Shown piece after piece: positions 31,101 to 42,000 of a stretch of DNA of 64,000 nucleotides. Source of the stretch: Parietichytrium sp. I65-24A (taxonomy: Eukaryota > Sar > Bigyra > Thraustochytrida > Thraustochytriidae); the NCBI GenBank assembly GCA_012862575.1, contig BLSF01000089.1, forward strand, positions 1 to 64,000, written 5' to 3'. Every line of letters starts with the position of its first letter. Positions within the stretch are counted from its first letter, which is position 1. The notes beneath the pieces were generated by a model. It saw only the letters and a program-made list of their open reading frames with translations, had not been told where the DNA came from and ran no database searches. The translations under genes and the position numbers were made by a program.

Positions 31101-32190
31101 CAAAAAGTTCCACGAAAGTGTTGTCGGACCACTCTTCGTAGGTCACCAATCTAGTTTCCCTCCGCGGCATCTGGAAAATGGTAATGTTGTGCGATTCGTT
31201 CTCAACCCACGCTGCCGTGCAAACGTACATGTCCCCGTATTTCTCTGTCAAGTCATCCGAAACGCTCGCCGCAATGGGGTAAAAGGATTTAGTACCCACT
31301 GTCTCCACAGTCATGGATGTGGAATTCAAATTACGCAAGACAATTGCGGAGGAATTGTCCTTGGACACTTCATAGAATAAGTAGTGTTCGCCGCAGAAGG
31401 CTGGCTGACTTCTTTGAACGTGAAAGCTCTTTGGGCCAAACTCTTCCTCCGTCGGGGCACTTGAACCTGTCCGATCAATAACCTCGTAACTGTTCAAGGC
31501 GTCATCGGAGAGATGGTATTTGCGCTCCAGGTCAAACACGCGAAGAGCAGATACGCTGCCAATCTGCTCAATCCACGCCAGGTATCTTGAGTTGGTGCTC
31601 GCCACGAGCTGGGAGGGAGTGCGCGAGTCGAACGTGACAAGGCTTTTCCTTTCCGTGTACTGCATCTGGAAGATCCTGAAAAGATAGCACTGCTCGTCAG
31701 CAATGTCCCCACCGACGCTCGGCGCGGAAGACATGTCTAGCTCGCAGGTGGCAGGCCCTTCCTTACTATAGGAAGTGCGGAAGAGTGCCTCCGACTCCTC
31801 CTCAATATCTAACTGGTAAACTTTTTGATTCTCGTTCTGATACCATTCCTCGCAGATCGTGCCGTTCCACACCTTGCACGAGTCAAAAAAGTATATGGCT
31901 TCGCTCATGAACGCAAGCCCGCTGCTCCGCGTGAGCTTCTTCCACGTCTTTGTCTCGCTTGTCGACACCGCATGCATCGGCGTCGAGTAGGTTTTCTGCG
32001 CAAGTGGCGTGGAAACCGTTTTCTTAGTCGACATTTGCTCCTCCTTGAAGCTCACTTTCCTCAAATTGCACGCCTTCAACCCGTCAAACAGCTCTTCCGC
32101 GTCCCATTCTGACCTCTTCACGAATGCCACAAGAGACCCCAGCTCGCACAGCACTAGCAGCGCCGTCAGCAGGCGAGTCCACGGCCGCAT
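28141..32190 (-). CDS. Voltage-gated K+ channel with large N-terminal ectodomain and TSP3-like Ca2+-binding loops
   Basis: Intronless, 1349 residues from the first ATG (32190). The N-terminus MRPWTRLLTALLVLCELGSLVAF is a signal peptide or anchor. Residues about 25-530 look extracellular: several NxS/T sites and beta-rich repeats reminiscent of propeller or WD40-like blades. At about 533-555 an Asp-rich segment (DKDNDDVLDIVDQFPFN, then DADQDG) matches thrombospondin type-3/EF-hand calcium loops. A membrane helix follows (about 562-583), then an acidic cytosolic coiled segment. From about 700 comes a classic six-helix channel: S4 FRIIRLYRR near 827, and pore signature TVTTVGYGD near 893. About 430 cytosolic residues follow. 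An extra helix before S1 puts the N-terminus outside, a BK-like topology. The channel core is certain; the ectodomain ligand and fold are not known. Confidence 0.9.
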   Translation of the reverse strand: MRPWTRLLTALLVLCELGSLVAFVKRSEWDAEELFDGLKACNLRKVSFKEEQMSTKKTVSTPLAQKTYSTPMHAVSTSETKTWKKLTRSSGLAFMSEAIYFFDSCKVWNGTICEEWYQNENQKVYQLDIEEESEALFRTSYSKEGPATCELDMSSAPSVGGDIADEQCYLFRIFQMQYTERKSLVTFDSRTPSQLVASTNSRYLAWIEQIGSVSALRVFDLERKYHLSDDALNSYEVIDRTGSSAPTEEEFGPKSFHVQRSQPAFCGEHYLFYEVSKDNSSAIVLRNLNSTSMTVETVGTKSFYPIAASVSDDLTEKYGDMYVCTAAWVENESHNITIFQMPRRETRLVTYEEWSDNTFVELFDVALTGDHLYVILYSPTEELYKIRYTDVDSGTVGLSGAVSFVDVENSTSTTELKFRSSSSNSIILYTKRGEASDGSDDQLRLIQYKEDTDSSGDVWVRDTHCVVESKELRGYINDGESEDEKNSKRILDAAVLTDTIVWIAEFNGSDAHVLELLDLDKDNDDVLDIVDQFPFNYNFRNDADQDGVANEMDFIYYAEIPDDYIMYLIFSIFYALVVPLTFGAYKYYQYLLLKRQEYLQQLQEEDQEEDSEEEKNKSNLTLGSFFFMNKKKHSDLSDLDLNASDKNRSRKMKGGKIVPAGINQAAATALASGAKGKYDSNKLASFPNKGGGGGKGSFQNEETGLRDLSRQTIYDIRIKQLEFLHTLSEVVLTMLTVTSLVLAVYPSFPYGGVQPKMQRMCIWADFFSFSLFLLDLVGRYFTRNTKEFPSLRAFMRDNWYDVPALITDIPLTYFQFPDLLGLFKGFRIIRLYRRFTQQAIFVSMMVRKPMLYLASFVSLIIISSSVCIKIIEQEEQEEFRDFYNVLWFSIVTVTTVGYGDYQVKKFGTWMVTIFLMLMGIGLISTISAFCAERIMAVGKTEETKREMRIDLKNRAELLKVGLMHIAEPYNPLSVALEGLIHSEGSGIPSGVRGRSALNLAGSTDSLRDDDDGKYSSGKIFRKQLDWVERNFDVVNKHRSTMLNVTVGMKSDLTLPIERVLEGAGGKFRIGAISSQADLIRAVAKEYEQGMLLQVLRFKRSMQRNPNADSTADMFSAGTMKRGNSRNLVVDKFSNLDFNPQTRLHFLLLRFGLHKPERGGVSNFTEMADELADIIFEPPRPLGLYLEKIYAIDKERKAETLRGQASAESSLPDYLCYDYQDPIHDKLVRIDEHFDRYGITQRVDFNEIMTEISILVLMHDRVSTMRWSLANLRYRSNRQKPKPVYEEIEPPPAHLTKLGMVFLNAPQAQEYDGAAEAEVEVKDKQWSRSKRLSATSRMRSRYMPSSSVAN

Positions 32191-32982
32191 TCTGCCGCTC
32201 TCTCTCTGCGCGCAACACAACCTCAAGACCGGCTGCCTTGCATGTTCCAACTCGGCCTCGACGACGCGCTTGCGGCGGTGGCAACCTGCAAGGATGGGAG
32301 ACTGGCGGAATTTGTTGGATGGATTGATCGATTGATCGATTAACGTAAGAGACCTTGTCAGGCAGTGAGTCCAAGGCCACCCGGTGCGTGTGCCAAATTT
32401 GCCAAATACATCGGAGAAGCGCTGAAGGACTCGCGCTACAGTACTCGAAAAATAACAGTGCTACTGACACTCTCATTCCATTTCCCATTCCTGTTGCTAT
32501 TGTTGGTAGTCGAGAATGGCGGGAATAACAGCAACCCTTTTGGGAAAAATATTACGGCGTCTAAAAGACGGCTATTCGGGGCCATTATGGCGGCTGCCGT
32601 GCTCGGCTGGGTTTCCAGATTCCCCAATCGAATGAACAACAGCAAGGAAGGAGAAGAAGAAACGGGGCTAGCCCATTCAAGCACGCTGCTTTTGTTCGCT
32701 CAAATAAGCACCAAACATTACAAAATGACCGTTACGTAAGGTGTTTTATACCCGAAGCTAGAACTGGCAACAAGAAGATACGTTTCGCAAAGCACTGCGT
32801 CTGCCCCCTGTAAAACGTATGGGGTTCTGACATAAGACCCGATTTCTGGGTCTGAATTTCGACCCTTGATTTTAAGACCCTGCAATGGCTCTTGAAAGGG
32901 ATCCGCAAATCCTGGGGGCGGGAACTCCTACCGCTTTGCTGTAGCATGAAGTGGAACGTTCTTGGAACATATTTGAATCGAA

Positions 32983-33092
32983 ATCAGGCGTTCTTCGAGG
33001 GTAAGCTACGGCAACTCTGAAATGCGACAGCTCGCGTCTCGCTCTGCGACCAAGATCAGGCGTCTTTCGAGGGTGAACCTCGGCAACTCGGC
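32983..33092. repeat. Imperfect direct repeat, period 72 bp
   Basis: ATCAGGCGTTCTTCGAGGGT at 32983 and a close variant at 33055 (ATCAGGCGTCTTTCGAGGGT), each followed by a similar GCAACTC-containing stretch, extending about 38 bp. Confidence 0.8.
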
Positions 33093-33274
33093 ATAACCTA
33101 ACCATCAAAGAAAGATTTAAATGGTGGAAGTTCTTTCTGTTCATTATTGTTACCTGTAAGTAATCAAATAGGACTCGGTTCTTTGCAACGTGAAATTTGC
33201 AATTTTGGAAAGTTCCAAGATGTTGCAATGCGGTCAGACAGCACTGGGAGTTGGTCCACTCCCCTGCGAACGCG

Positions 33275-33363
33275 TCTCCACTTCGCAGACAGCTCGAGCG
33301 CGCGGACAGCTTGACAAAGATTCTCCACCTTCGCAGAAAGCTCGAGCGCGTGGACAGCTCGAG
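33275..33363. repeat. Imperfect direct repeat, period about 47 bp
   Basis: TCTCCACTTCGCAGACAGCT at 33275 and a variant at 33322, each followed by CGAGCGCG-type sequence and a GGACAGCT block. Confidence 0.8.
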
Positions 33364-34843
33364 CGCGCGCAACCCGCAGCGGCGGGCAGCATCAGCGCAA
33401 CTACGTCGCGGACCATCACCGCATGTAGCGCCGCCAGCCGCCTCTCAGGCCAGCCCAACGGCGCCTCCTCCTTTCACTGCTGTGTGCGTTGTCAGCCAAA
33501 AAAATGTTCTCGGCGCGGATTGCGTGCCCCGCGCGGAAGAGCAGGAGCTTGCAGCATCCTAACTTGCGGCCCAATGCGCGTCCGCTCGCACTGTGTGTAC
33601 GCTGAGAGCATCTGCGGGGGGTTGCCCTCACTCCCTGGACCCGCTCACCCTCGCCTCACCCGCCCCCGAGCATGGCGAGTTGCGGATTTTTCCTATTGCG
33701 GAAGGGCGAATTGAGTACGCAAATTTACGGCGGGTAAGTGCGTGGATGCTCGGGTGTGTGTGACAGGGGGGAGGCAAACATTGAAGGCCGCGAGTTCCGA
33801 GTCAAATAACAGCAATCTGTGACAGAAATTCAGGAGCGCGACGGCAATTCAGATGGCTCTTCTTTGCTCAACTTCAAGTGCAAAAGTAGACTCAAAGTCT
33901 CGTAAGTTGGCAAACTGACCCAGTGGCCTTGCTTTGCTGTTCCTCATTTGACAAGACGTCTTCGAAACGTGATTCCAGATACGCCGACAGAGTTTGGGCT
34001 CCGACCTCAGCGTGAATTGGCAGCAAAGGAGTTCATCCCATAGTTTCATCTTGGAGTTTCGAGCAACATAGGACTTGGAGGCTTTTCTCAAATCGCGACT
34101 TAGTGAGCCCGGATGTGAATGACTATGAGTGCGTGACACGTGTGACGGAGAATTGTTCCACTGTGCGATCTCGGAAGCATCAGACGATGAAGAGCATTGC
34201 CTTTAAATCGCTTGACTGACGTTGTTATGAACTCTCGCGCTCGTGGAACCCAAGATGGAAATGTGAAAACTCTTGAATGTCACCAAATTAGTTATGCCGC
34301 AATTTGGACTAGGCGCCTAAGGGCCTCTCCGGTGAGTTATATGAATTTGAAGTGCTGTCTCACTTTGCTTTTTATTTGATCGGAGCTTAGCGACGAAGAA
34401 CACCGATCGTTGTTTCTGCTCGGTTAAATATGCGGCTGTAGACGCGCTTTTCCCCTCCTCTGAACGGTTCCAGTAAGCGCGAGGCCCTGGCGGAGTTGTA
34501 CAAAAGGCAAGTGCGAATAGAGAGGCGAATTTTGCTCGACCTGGTTAGCTAAACGACGCGCCACTCGAAGCAAGAACGTACTCTTGGGTTGATGTGCACC
34601 CCAGAAATTTCTATTGTTCAAGGCGACCGTGACGCAGCAGCCTCTGCAAAAGGAAAGTGGTTTTGATGAACTGGAAGAGGGCGACAACTCCGCATAAGTA
34701 CGATTGAGTTCAGCTCGAGCGCCAGGCAGCAATGTATATATAATATTATAAAAAGAATAAACAAATTCTGTGCCTGTCAGAGGGTCTTAAATAAATGGTC
34801 TGAAAATTTGGAGCTGGGACAGATTTTTGATCATGATGTTGGA

Positions 34844-34862
34844 TGACGTCAGCATGACGTCA
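34844..34862. promoter_or_regulatory. Two TGACGTCA palindromes, 11 bp apart
   Basis: Perfect CRE-type octamers at 34844-34851 and 34855-34862, one helical turn apart, about 230 bp upstream of the 5S rRNA gene. Such sites bind bZIP factors in many eukaryotes; a role here is only inferred. Confidence 0.4.
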
Positions 34863-35093
34863 CTATTTTGCCCCCGGATTCAGACCCGATTAGCCTCTTA
34901 TTCAAAAAATCTGACACTCTCATTCAAGCGGAGATTTCCCTCCTATTTTCACAGATTTTCGCGGGAGCAGACGTGGTCTGAGCCAGGTCGCAACTAGTAT
35001 TTTTGAGGGGCTCTTATTACGTTATTACTGTTTATACTAGAACTTTTTCAAAGTAGCTAACTATATATGGTCACTGGGATAGGCCCGAAGGAT

Positions 35094-35210
35094 ATGTCCG
35101 GTCAAACAATTGGGTCTCACCGGAACTCATCCGAACTCCGAAGTTAAGCCCAATCTGGCCAGGTCAGTACTACCGTAGGGGACTAGGTGGGAAGCCCTGG
35201 TGCCGAACAT
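35094..35210 (+). rRNA. 5S ribosomal RNA
   Basis: A 117-nt segment matching the 5S rRNA plan. The ends pair as helix I (ATGTCCGG with CCGAACAT, one mismatch). TTGGG pairs with CCCAA as helix II. The nearly universal CATCCGAACTCCGAAGTTAA block, which includes the box A internal promoter region, lies in the middle, and the 3' part (GGTGGGAAGCCCTGGTGCC) forms helices IV/V. T runs follow immediately, as expected for RNA polymerase III. Only one copy is seen, not a tandem array and not linked to other rRNA genes in this window. Exact ends are inferred from helix I. Confidence 0.93.
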
Positions 35211-35238
35211 TTTTTGCAATTTTTTCTGTTCATTTTTT
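35210..35238 (+). terminator. RNA polymerase III T-run terminators
   Basis: T6 at 35210-35215, T6 at 35220-35225 and a longer T run near 35231-35238 directly after the 5S gene. Confidence 0.75.
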
Positions 35239-35312
35239 TTTGTTTATACAAGCCAAAGTGCGCACTCGGCGGTCTTCTTCGTGCACTTGAGAGTTGCGCC
35301 TGCCTCCGCAGC

Positions 35313-35363
35313 CAATGACCAATGAGCACTGAGCAATGAGCAATGAGCAATGAGCAATGAGCA
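35313..35363. repeat. 7-bp tandem repeat, CAATGAG x7, running into a gap
   Basis: Seven consecutive heptamers (CAATGAC, CAATGAG, CACTGAG, then four CAATGAG) plus two bases before the N run, so the true array is probably longer. Confidence 0.9.
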
Positions 35364-35469
35364 NNNNNNNNNNNNNNNNNNNNNNNNNNNNNNNNNNNNN
35401 NNNNNNNNNNNNNNNNNNNNNNNNNNNNNNNNNNNNNNNNNNNNNNNNNNNNNNNNNNNNNNNNNNNNN
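35364..35469. other. Assembly gap (106 N)
   Basis: Undetermined bases between the heptamer array and an A run (from 35470). The assembly probably broke in simple sequence. Confidence 1.
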
Positions 35470-35593
35470 AAAAAAAAAAAACGAACAGAAAAGATTTTCA
35501 TCTTTAAATTCAGTTGTTCGTTTTGGTACTCGAGTATCACAACTTTTCGTTCGAGTATGCTGCACGGAGAAAAGGGACAATTTAAAAAGGGCG

Positions 35594-38094
35594 TCATAAT
35601 CGCGCTGCGTTTTGGCGATCGCGCAGTTCGAGCTTGGCAATCGTCTCGCGATGCACTTCGTCTGGGCCATCCATGAAGCGCACTGTCCTCGTTCGAGCAA
35701 ACCAGGAGGCGAGCGGAAAGGCTTCGTGCAATCCGGTGGCTCCGTGGACTTGAATGGCCATGTCCATCACCTGCATGGCGACATTCGGGACGATTACCTT
35801 CAACATGGAAACGTACTTTCGCGACTCGTTCGAGCTCATGGTGTCCATAGAATGCGCAGTAGCCAAAGTCAAGAGCCGGGCTTGGTCAATCAGGATCCTG
35901 CAATCTGCAATGTCCTTCCGAATCGTTCCCATAGCTGACAAGGTGCTCCCAAAAGCTTTGCGGGTCAGCGCCCGATCCATCATGAGCTCAAGCGACCGCT
36001 CCGCTAAGCCAACTGTGCGCATGCAATGATGGACTCGGCCTGGACCAAGTCTTATCTGCGCAATTTGGAAGCCCATGCCTTCTTCGGCGACGAGATTAGA
36101 AGCTGGAATCTCAACGTTCTCAAATTCCACCTCAAAGTGGCCATGTGGAGCGTCGTCGTAGCCGTATATACTCATGGGTCTAATTATTTTTACGCCAGGC
36201 GCATCTTTCGGGACAATGACTACCGAATGTCTCTTGTGACGTGGAAGAGAGTCTGGGTCCGCGCTATTCATACCAGTGTTTCCGAGCACCAATAGGAGTT
36301 TCAAACGCGGATCTCCGGCGTTGCTGATCCAGTGCTTTTTCCCGTTAATCACATACTTCGTGCCGTCTGCGGTCTTGGCGATTTCGGTTGAAATATTCAC
36401 TGCGTCGGAAGATGCAACTTGCGGCTCGGTCATCACAAATGCGCTCCGAATTTCGCCTTGCTTGAGAGGCTCAAGCCATTCCTCCTTTTGTTTCGCGGTG
36501 AAGAAATGGTAGCCAACATCCATGTTGCCGGTATCAGGAAACTGGCAATTAAATACTTCAGCACACCATAGGTTCCTTTTTACATAATCGCGTCGTTCGA
36601 GAATAACAAGAATTTGAGTCAACCACCTCCTTTTCAAATCGGCCACCAACGTATTTGACGAATCACTTACCGTCCCATCTGCTCTGCAAAGGCAGCATAC
36701 TCGCAATGCGTAATCCCGGACCACTCCGGGCGAAATAAATTCCACAGCCCTTGCTCTTTGGCCTTCCTTTTCAACTCTTCCACAATTGGAGGAATTTGCC
36801 AAGGGTTGCCGCTTTCGCGAAATTGAGCTAGCTGCCGCTCGTACGTTGCCTCGTTTGGATAGATGTGCTCGTCCATAAAAGCGCAAAGTTTAAAGAAAAG
36901 GCTTCGTGCAGGGCCTGACATTTCAGGAATCGCGGTGATTGTTTGAGATGCCGCGTTTGGGGTTTGGGAATGGTGCATCGGAAGCTTTCTTAGGGCATGA
37001 TTCCCTGGGTCTGCCTTTAGAGCGATGTCCGCGGCGGTGCGTCCGAATGCAAAGATGACTGGGGTGGTGAAGGTTTTGGCAATGTGCGCAGAAGAAGCGT
37101 TACCGGATTTGTACCTGGCATACACGCCTCGGAGAATGCAGGCAGTGCGAAATTGGGCATATACATTATAGGCGGGCAGCAGGGGGTACGCAGAGCCAGT
37201 CAGCATCCCATAGTAATAGCAAACTGCCTCCAGGGGGGGGATTCCTGGCGCGAGAGTCCCGTCAGGCAAGTATGGGGCTCCCGTTAAACTAGGTATACTT
37301 GTGTCGCTCTTTCTCAAGTACCCCATGAAACAGTACGCAAGGTCTGCAAGAGGGTCTCCGATGGTGGCGATTTCCCAGTCCAACACCGCAACAACGCGCG
37401 GCTCCGTAGGGTGGAAGATCATATTGTCCATTTTGAAGTCCCCGTGCACAATTGTAAGCTTGTGCTTTTGAGGTGCGTTCTGGTCTAGCCAATTCTTCAC
37501 CCCTTCCATCACCACGTCAGTTGCGTTCCCAGGTGGGTCCACTGCACTCAGTTTGTAATTCTTGTACCACGCATTGATTTGCCTCCGGAGGTAAGGAACC
37601 TTTCGCTTCTCGAGGGGTGCAAGCTCACCAAGGCCGACTTCGTCCGGGTCGAGGGAATGCAGCTTGGCGAGCACGTCGACAATGGACTTGTACACCATTC
37701 CTCGGTCTTCAATGGACAGCTTTGGCAGCGCATTGTCAGAGAAGACGCGACCCTCCACAAATTTCATCAAATAAAACTCCGTGCCCATCACCTCAGAATC
37801 CGTGCAGTAGGCTATGGGTTCAGGGACCGGGTACCCTTGCTTGGCGAGAGCGCTCATGACCTTGAACTCGCGATCAATTTGATGCGCTCCCGGCAGCAGC
37901 TTGCCCGCGGGCTTCCTTCGAAGCACGAAAGAGCCTCGCTGGCTTTCGATCTTATAAGTCGGATTTGACTGCCCCGCCTTCAACCTGAACACCTGGCCGT
38001 TCTCCAAAGACGTCTTCACATTCTCCAAACCTTTGGACTGCAGCCACTTGGCCAGCCTATCGGCGGCAAAGTCCTCGGGCTGCACAAGCTCCAT
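35594..38094 (-). CDS. ACAD10/11-type protein: APH-like kinase fused to acyl-CoA dehydrogenase
   Basis: Two exons, 36671-38094 and 35594-36575, intron 95 nt, giving 801 residues. The acceptor was chosen because it leaves five residues between MGR and EVFNC, as in the family. Residues about 1-350 are an aminoglycoside-phosphotransferase-like kinase (IVHGDFKMDNMIFHP and VLDWEIATIGDPLADLAY hold the catalytic and metal-binding Asp). Residues about 400-801 are an acyl-CoA dehydrogenase (EVFNCQFPDTGNMD, MTEPQVASSDA, INGKKHWISNAGD, RLGPGRVHHCMR, and DGPDEVHRETIAKLEL near the end). In mammals the pair phosphorylates 4-hydroxyacyl-CoAs and converts them to 2-enoyl-CoA for beta-oxidation. The C-terminus ARL fits the PTS1 consensus, so a peroxisomal site is likely. 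The acceptor has a weak pyrimidine tract. Confidence 0.93.
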
Positions 38095-39033
38095 TTCCTC
38101 CGCGCAAGAGCCAACAGCACAACCTCACAGCCTTCAGCTTTCCCAGTGAATCTTCCTCGCGGCGCACTCGCGAGCCGTCGAAGCAGCTCTGCAGCTCAAT
38201 CAAGGCAATCAAGACGAAGACAAAGATCAAGATCAACTTTGCAAACGATTGATTACTGGCACACATACACATCGTCGTAACAACGCTGTCGGACTGAGTA
38301 CTCGTAACACGTAACACAAGCAATCCATCACAGCCCAAGTCTCCACGAGAGCACACTCGACTGGCGGACATCGACACTCTCTTATCTTGATCACATTCTT
38401 GATCAATCAATTGACTGTGAGTTTCTCTTGTCCTAGTACAGCACGTTCGCAAGTTGGAGGCAGGAACGAGAAGATACGTGGTCGCTGCGAAGGCCGAAAA
38501 CCTTGAACTTTCAAGCTCGAAGCAGTGACGGAGCCGGACAGCTATTTGTAAAGTGGTATCAGCTGCGATGGAAATGTTTGGAGATGTGCTTGATTAATGA
38601 AGGACGCGTCTGCGAGATTTGGCTGCACTTCGATTTTTCAATGAAGAGAGATGGGGAAGATGTGGAAGGATAGCAAATGATTTTTTGAAAACTTTGATCA
38701 CGGCCTTAGGTAGAGTTTCTCGGGGAAAGATACGCTAGCATTGCTGTTAACTCTTGGTCAATCAACACCGTTTCACCGTGATTGAGCGGCTCCGGTGTTT
38801 CCCCGAGCTGAAAGCCTTCGCTGATTCCGACTTTTGGCAATGTCTGTACTAGGCAACATTTCAATTTTTGAAGGAACTGATACCATCCGTCAGTGGACGT
38901 AGATACCTCCTGCCGAGAAAGGCTCAGAACTTCCCTCCAATCCGATTGGCAAACAGGTTTGACTCAGTCTTTGGAGTGATGAGAAAGCTTGCCGAGTTCC
39001 CGCGCTTATCATCAGTAAAGTATGATGCGACTC
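38095..39033. other. Intergenic region
   Basis: About 0.94 kb between the start of the ACAD10/11-like gene and the stop of the next minus-strand gene. No gene or clear repeat seen; it should hold the promoter of the former. Confidence 0.55.
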
Positions 39034-42000
39034 TCACGGCGTACCAAACCCCCTGAAAGCTGCCTCAAGCCTCTGTATCTCGGAAATGGCCTTTGGGGTT
39101 TCGCGAGATTTCGATGCTGGGATTAGCTTGAAGAAACAGAGAACCGGGACCCTTCGATTCTCCGACACATTGTCGATGAGGTCCTCCCAAGACAGTCGCG
39201 GAAGTCGATCGACCTGGTCGTGTGGAGGAGCGAGGTGAAACCAGCTGCTGCTCAACATGTCCCCACCTTTCAAATAGCGAGTGAAGACCTCGTATTGCGC
39301 GTCTTCTCCCAAGTGAGCGCAATCAATCCTTTTCCTGGATGTTAGTATCATACAAAGCTCGTAACGCCGGCATCGTGACTCCAAGATTTCTTTGTGAAAA
39401 TCGATCTCCAATTGAAGGTGCGCAACTGCTTCCCTAAGCAGCGGAGCCCACTCCGAGTCCGTCGCAAACATTTCGAGAGTCTCTTCCAGTGAAGATTCTA
39501 TACTGGCCCTCATGGTCTTAGATACTGGAGGGAGGTGCAGGACGTTGGAAGACACTAACTGCGTAGTCTTCATCACCGCTTCAAAGAACTGTGCCGGCTC
39601 ACTCGCACTCTTGAACAGATCATTAGCCATCGTCCAGAATTCTAGGTTCTGACGCCCGGCTTCTTCTCTCATAATCTCGTGCGACTCCTCCTTGTCGTAG
39701 ACTGCCTCCAAATCAAGAATTCGGCTTAATTTTCCCATAAGATGCCGAATTTCCAAACTGGACTGGACTCGAATTCTGCTTCCCATATCGTTGGACGGAC
39801 TTTCCGTCATCTGTTGGCTATCGCTTCGTGCAGATCTACTCCAATCGAAATGAACTGCAAAGATTAGAGGCCGCCGAACGAGACCGTACTTTGGTTGCGG
39901 TGTGGAGAAAAAGGAATTCCCACCGCTTAAACTTCGCAGATTGTTGTCATCAAAGCAATTCATCACGTTCTCAGCTGGCTGAAGCCTGATTACCTTGGCA
40001 ACGCTTTGAACAAAGTTTTCAAGTTCACACCGCCAAGCACCAAGCTCTACTTCGTGACGTATTGTTTGCTCCGATTCATCCCCGCGCCCACCCGAAACGA
40101 TACTGTCAATTGATGGCGGGCTTGACCGGCAAATGTCGCAATGCTGAAAGTGTAGGTGATCAAGGATAGCTGCTTCTCTCTGGTTGCTTGGAGGACCAAC
40201 AAAATCTTGTTCCTGGTATTGATCCGATGCAGTCGAGTGCGCAGGCGGTCGGCGCTTCGGCTTAGCGTCAACCATGAGCATAGCTGGCATGCGCTGCCTC
40301 CTTGAATCGCACTTTGTGAAGTCTGCGACAGCTGCCAATACTTTTCTCCTAGCGTTGCTCATCAAATCAAACAGCTGATCTCGAAACGCTGAATAGAGAT
40401 CATTTACTTGATCGGCGTAAAATTGGTTCCCCTGAGCGGCTTGAAGCAACACGAGCATCCAGGATATTGCCAAGTGGCGGAGCGGTTCGACATGTACGTA
40501 ACACTGAAAATCACGAAAGTTTAGCAATGAAGCGAGGCCACGTGGTAACAAAGAGCCAAGCAAACCGCTCAAAGATGCTTTTGAGGCATTCACGTGGATT
40601 TTGCGCCTTGTGCCGTCCGTCATATTCACGCTTGACTTGCTGCGCAGCATGAAAAACGCAGGATAAGCGGAAGGGACTCGTCTGCGCACATCGCAAATTG
40701 GCATCCAATGTTCCCATGCCATGATTGAAGCATCAATGGCCTCTTGAACAAGATCATTGCCACTTCTCGAGACACTCTCTTCAGATTCATCGTCAAAGCT
40801 CTTCGGGAGTGTCGGAATTAGTGACGTCCGATCCGAGAAGGATTTGGAATAATTGTGTGCCGTCTGAAGGAAAGCATTGAGCGACTTTTCCATGCTCCCG
40901 TCCTGGCCAACCGAAAGAAAAGCATAGGCCGGAATGGAGTGGACGTAGTTGTCCATGTATATCGAGTGCCCACTGACCGGGTCCCTTGTGGTGGTTTCAT
41001 ATGAGAATATATCTGTCAGGCAGGAATGGGTGGCCTTGACCTCCCGACTCAGGTGAAGCCGAGCCAAATCGACTTGCAAATGCAGAACTTCTCGAAGCAG
41101 GGAATCAAATACAAGACCGATATCGTTTGTTTGGAATCCGCGCGGGGAAACGCTTTCCATGGCCCTGGCCAGTGACTGCAAAGAATATCTCATCGCATCC
41201 ACACTGACCCTCTGCTCCATTCCAAACAAAGTAGTCCGGAGAGCGCCCGTTATACTAGCTGGGCGGTCGAGTTGCCTGGAGCCTAGAATCTGGGCTCTAG
41301 TTGGAGCGAGGCACCAGAACGCGTCCGCGATGGCTTTCACGAGAGAGAAGTCAAATGATGATGACCGACACGAGATCGTACAACGAATCATTTTTGAGCC
41401 CGCCTTGATTTGGTTCCATCCTCGGTTCAAGAGCCAGCTGTCCCATATTTCGTCGCTTGCAATCTTGCTCCGCACTCTGCTCTGCTCTACGGGAGTCGAA
41501 TCCCAAAATTCGTCGTTTTGGGAGATGGTGGATGTGGGTGATCCCAGTTTTGGAGACCCAAGCAGGCGCTCGCCTCCAAGTACTCCAAAGCGCAAACTTT
41601 CATTGCCAAACGTTGGCGATGGCATGGCTTCGGATTGTTTTGGCGACCAGTGATCTACTGTGAATAATGGCGAGGTCGGAGACCCCGGCTCCCAAGATCG
41701 GGCTCTCTTTAAGCGGAAGATCTGGAAGCGAAGAAGGTTTGCGTTTGAGTTTTCAATCCATTTCGCAACATCAGGCCGCGTGCTGTAAACTGGCGGAAAA
41801 ATTCGGTTAAGAACACCGAGGAGGGCAGCTTGTGAATCGAAGGACATAAAGGCAGCTGTGGAATGCTCGAATCCGCGATCATGCCGCATAGCGGGGTCAA
41901 AGAGAATGTGCGGGGCCTCCTTCTCGTGCCCAAACACTAGGACTGTCTCGAGCCCGCAGTTGAACAGTGCGCAGACCCCTTCGGACCCGAGATCCGGAAC

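Larger units (their letters stand above)
32191..35093. other. Long intergenic region with direct repeats
   Basis: About 2.9 kb, no gene supported. Contents: GATTGATC tetranucleotide-type repeat at about 32320-32341; direct repeats at 32983/33055 and 33275/33322; two TGACGTCA palindromes at 34844-34851 and 34855-34862; then the 5S rRNA gene. Short minus-strand ORFs at 32872-33372 and 33849-34139 lack recognisable domains. Confidence 0.5.
35211..35593. other. Spacer with heptamer array and assembly gap
   Basis: Between the 5S gene and the stop of the ACAD10/11-like gene. It contains the T-run terminators, a CAATGAG heptamer array and the N run at 35364-35469. No gene seen. Confidence 0.6.

Noticed and set aside
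32872-33372. 166-codon minus-strand ORF with internal PRRTPDF/PRKTPDL similarity
   Set aside because: The similarity comes from the 72-bp DNA direct repeat; no domain, and not supported as a gene.
35230-35700. ORFs crossing the N gap
   Set aside because: Their central part is undetermined sequence and the flanks are repeat or antisense to the acyl-CoA dehydrogenase exon.
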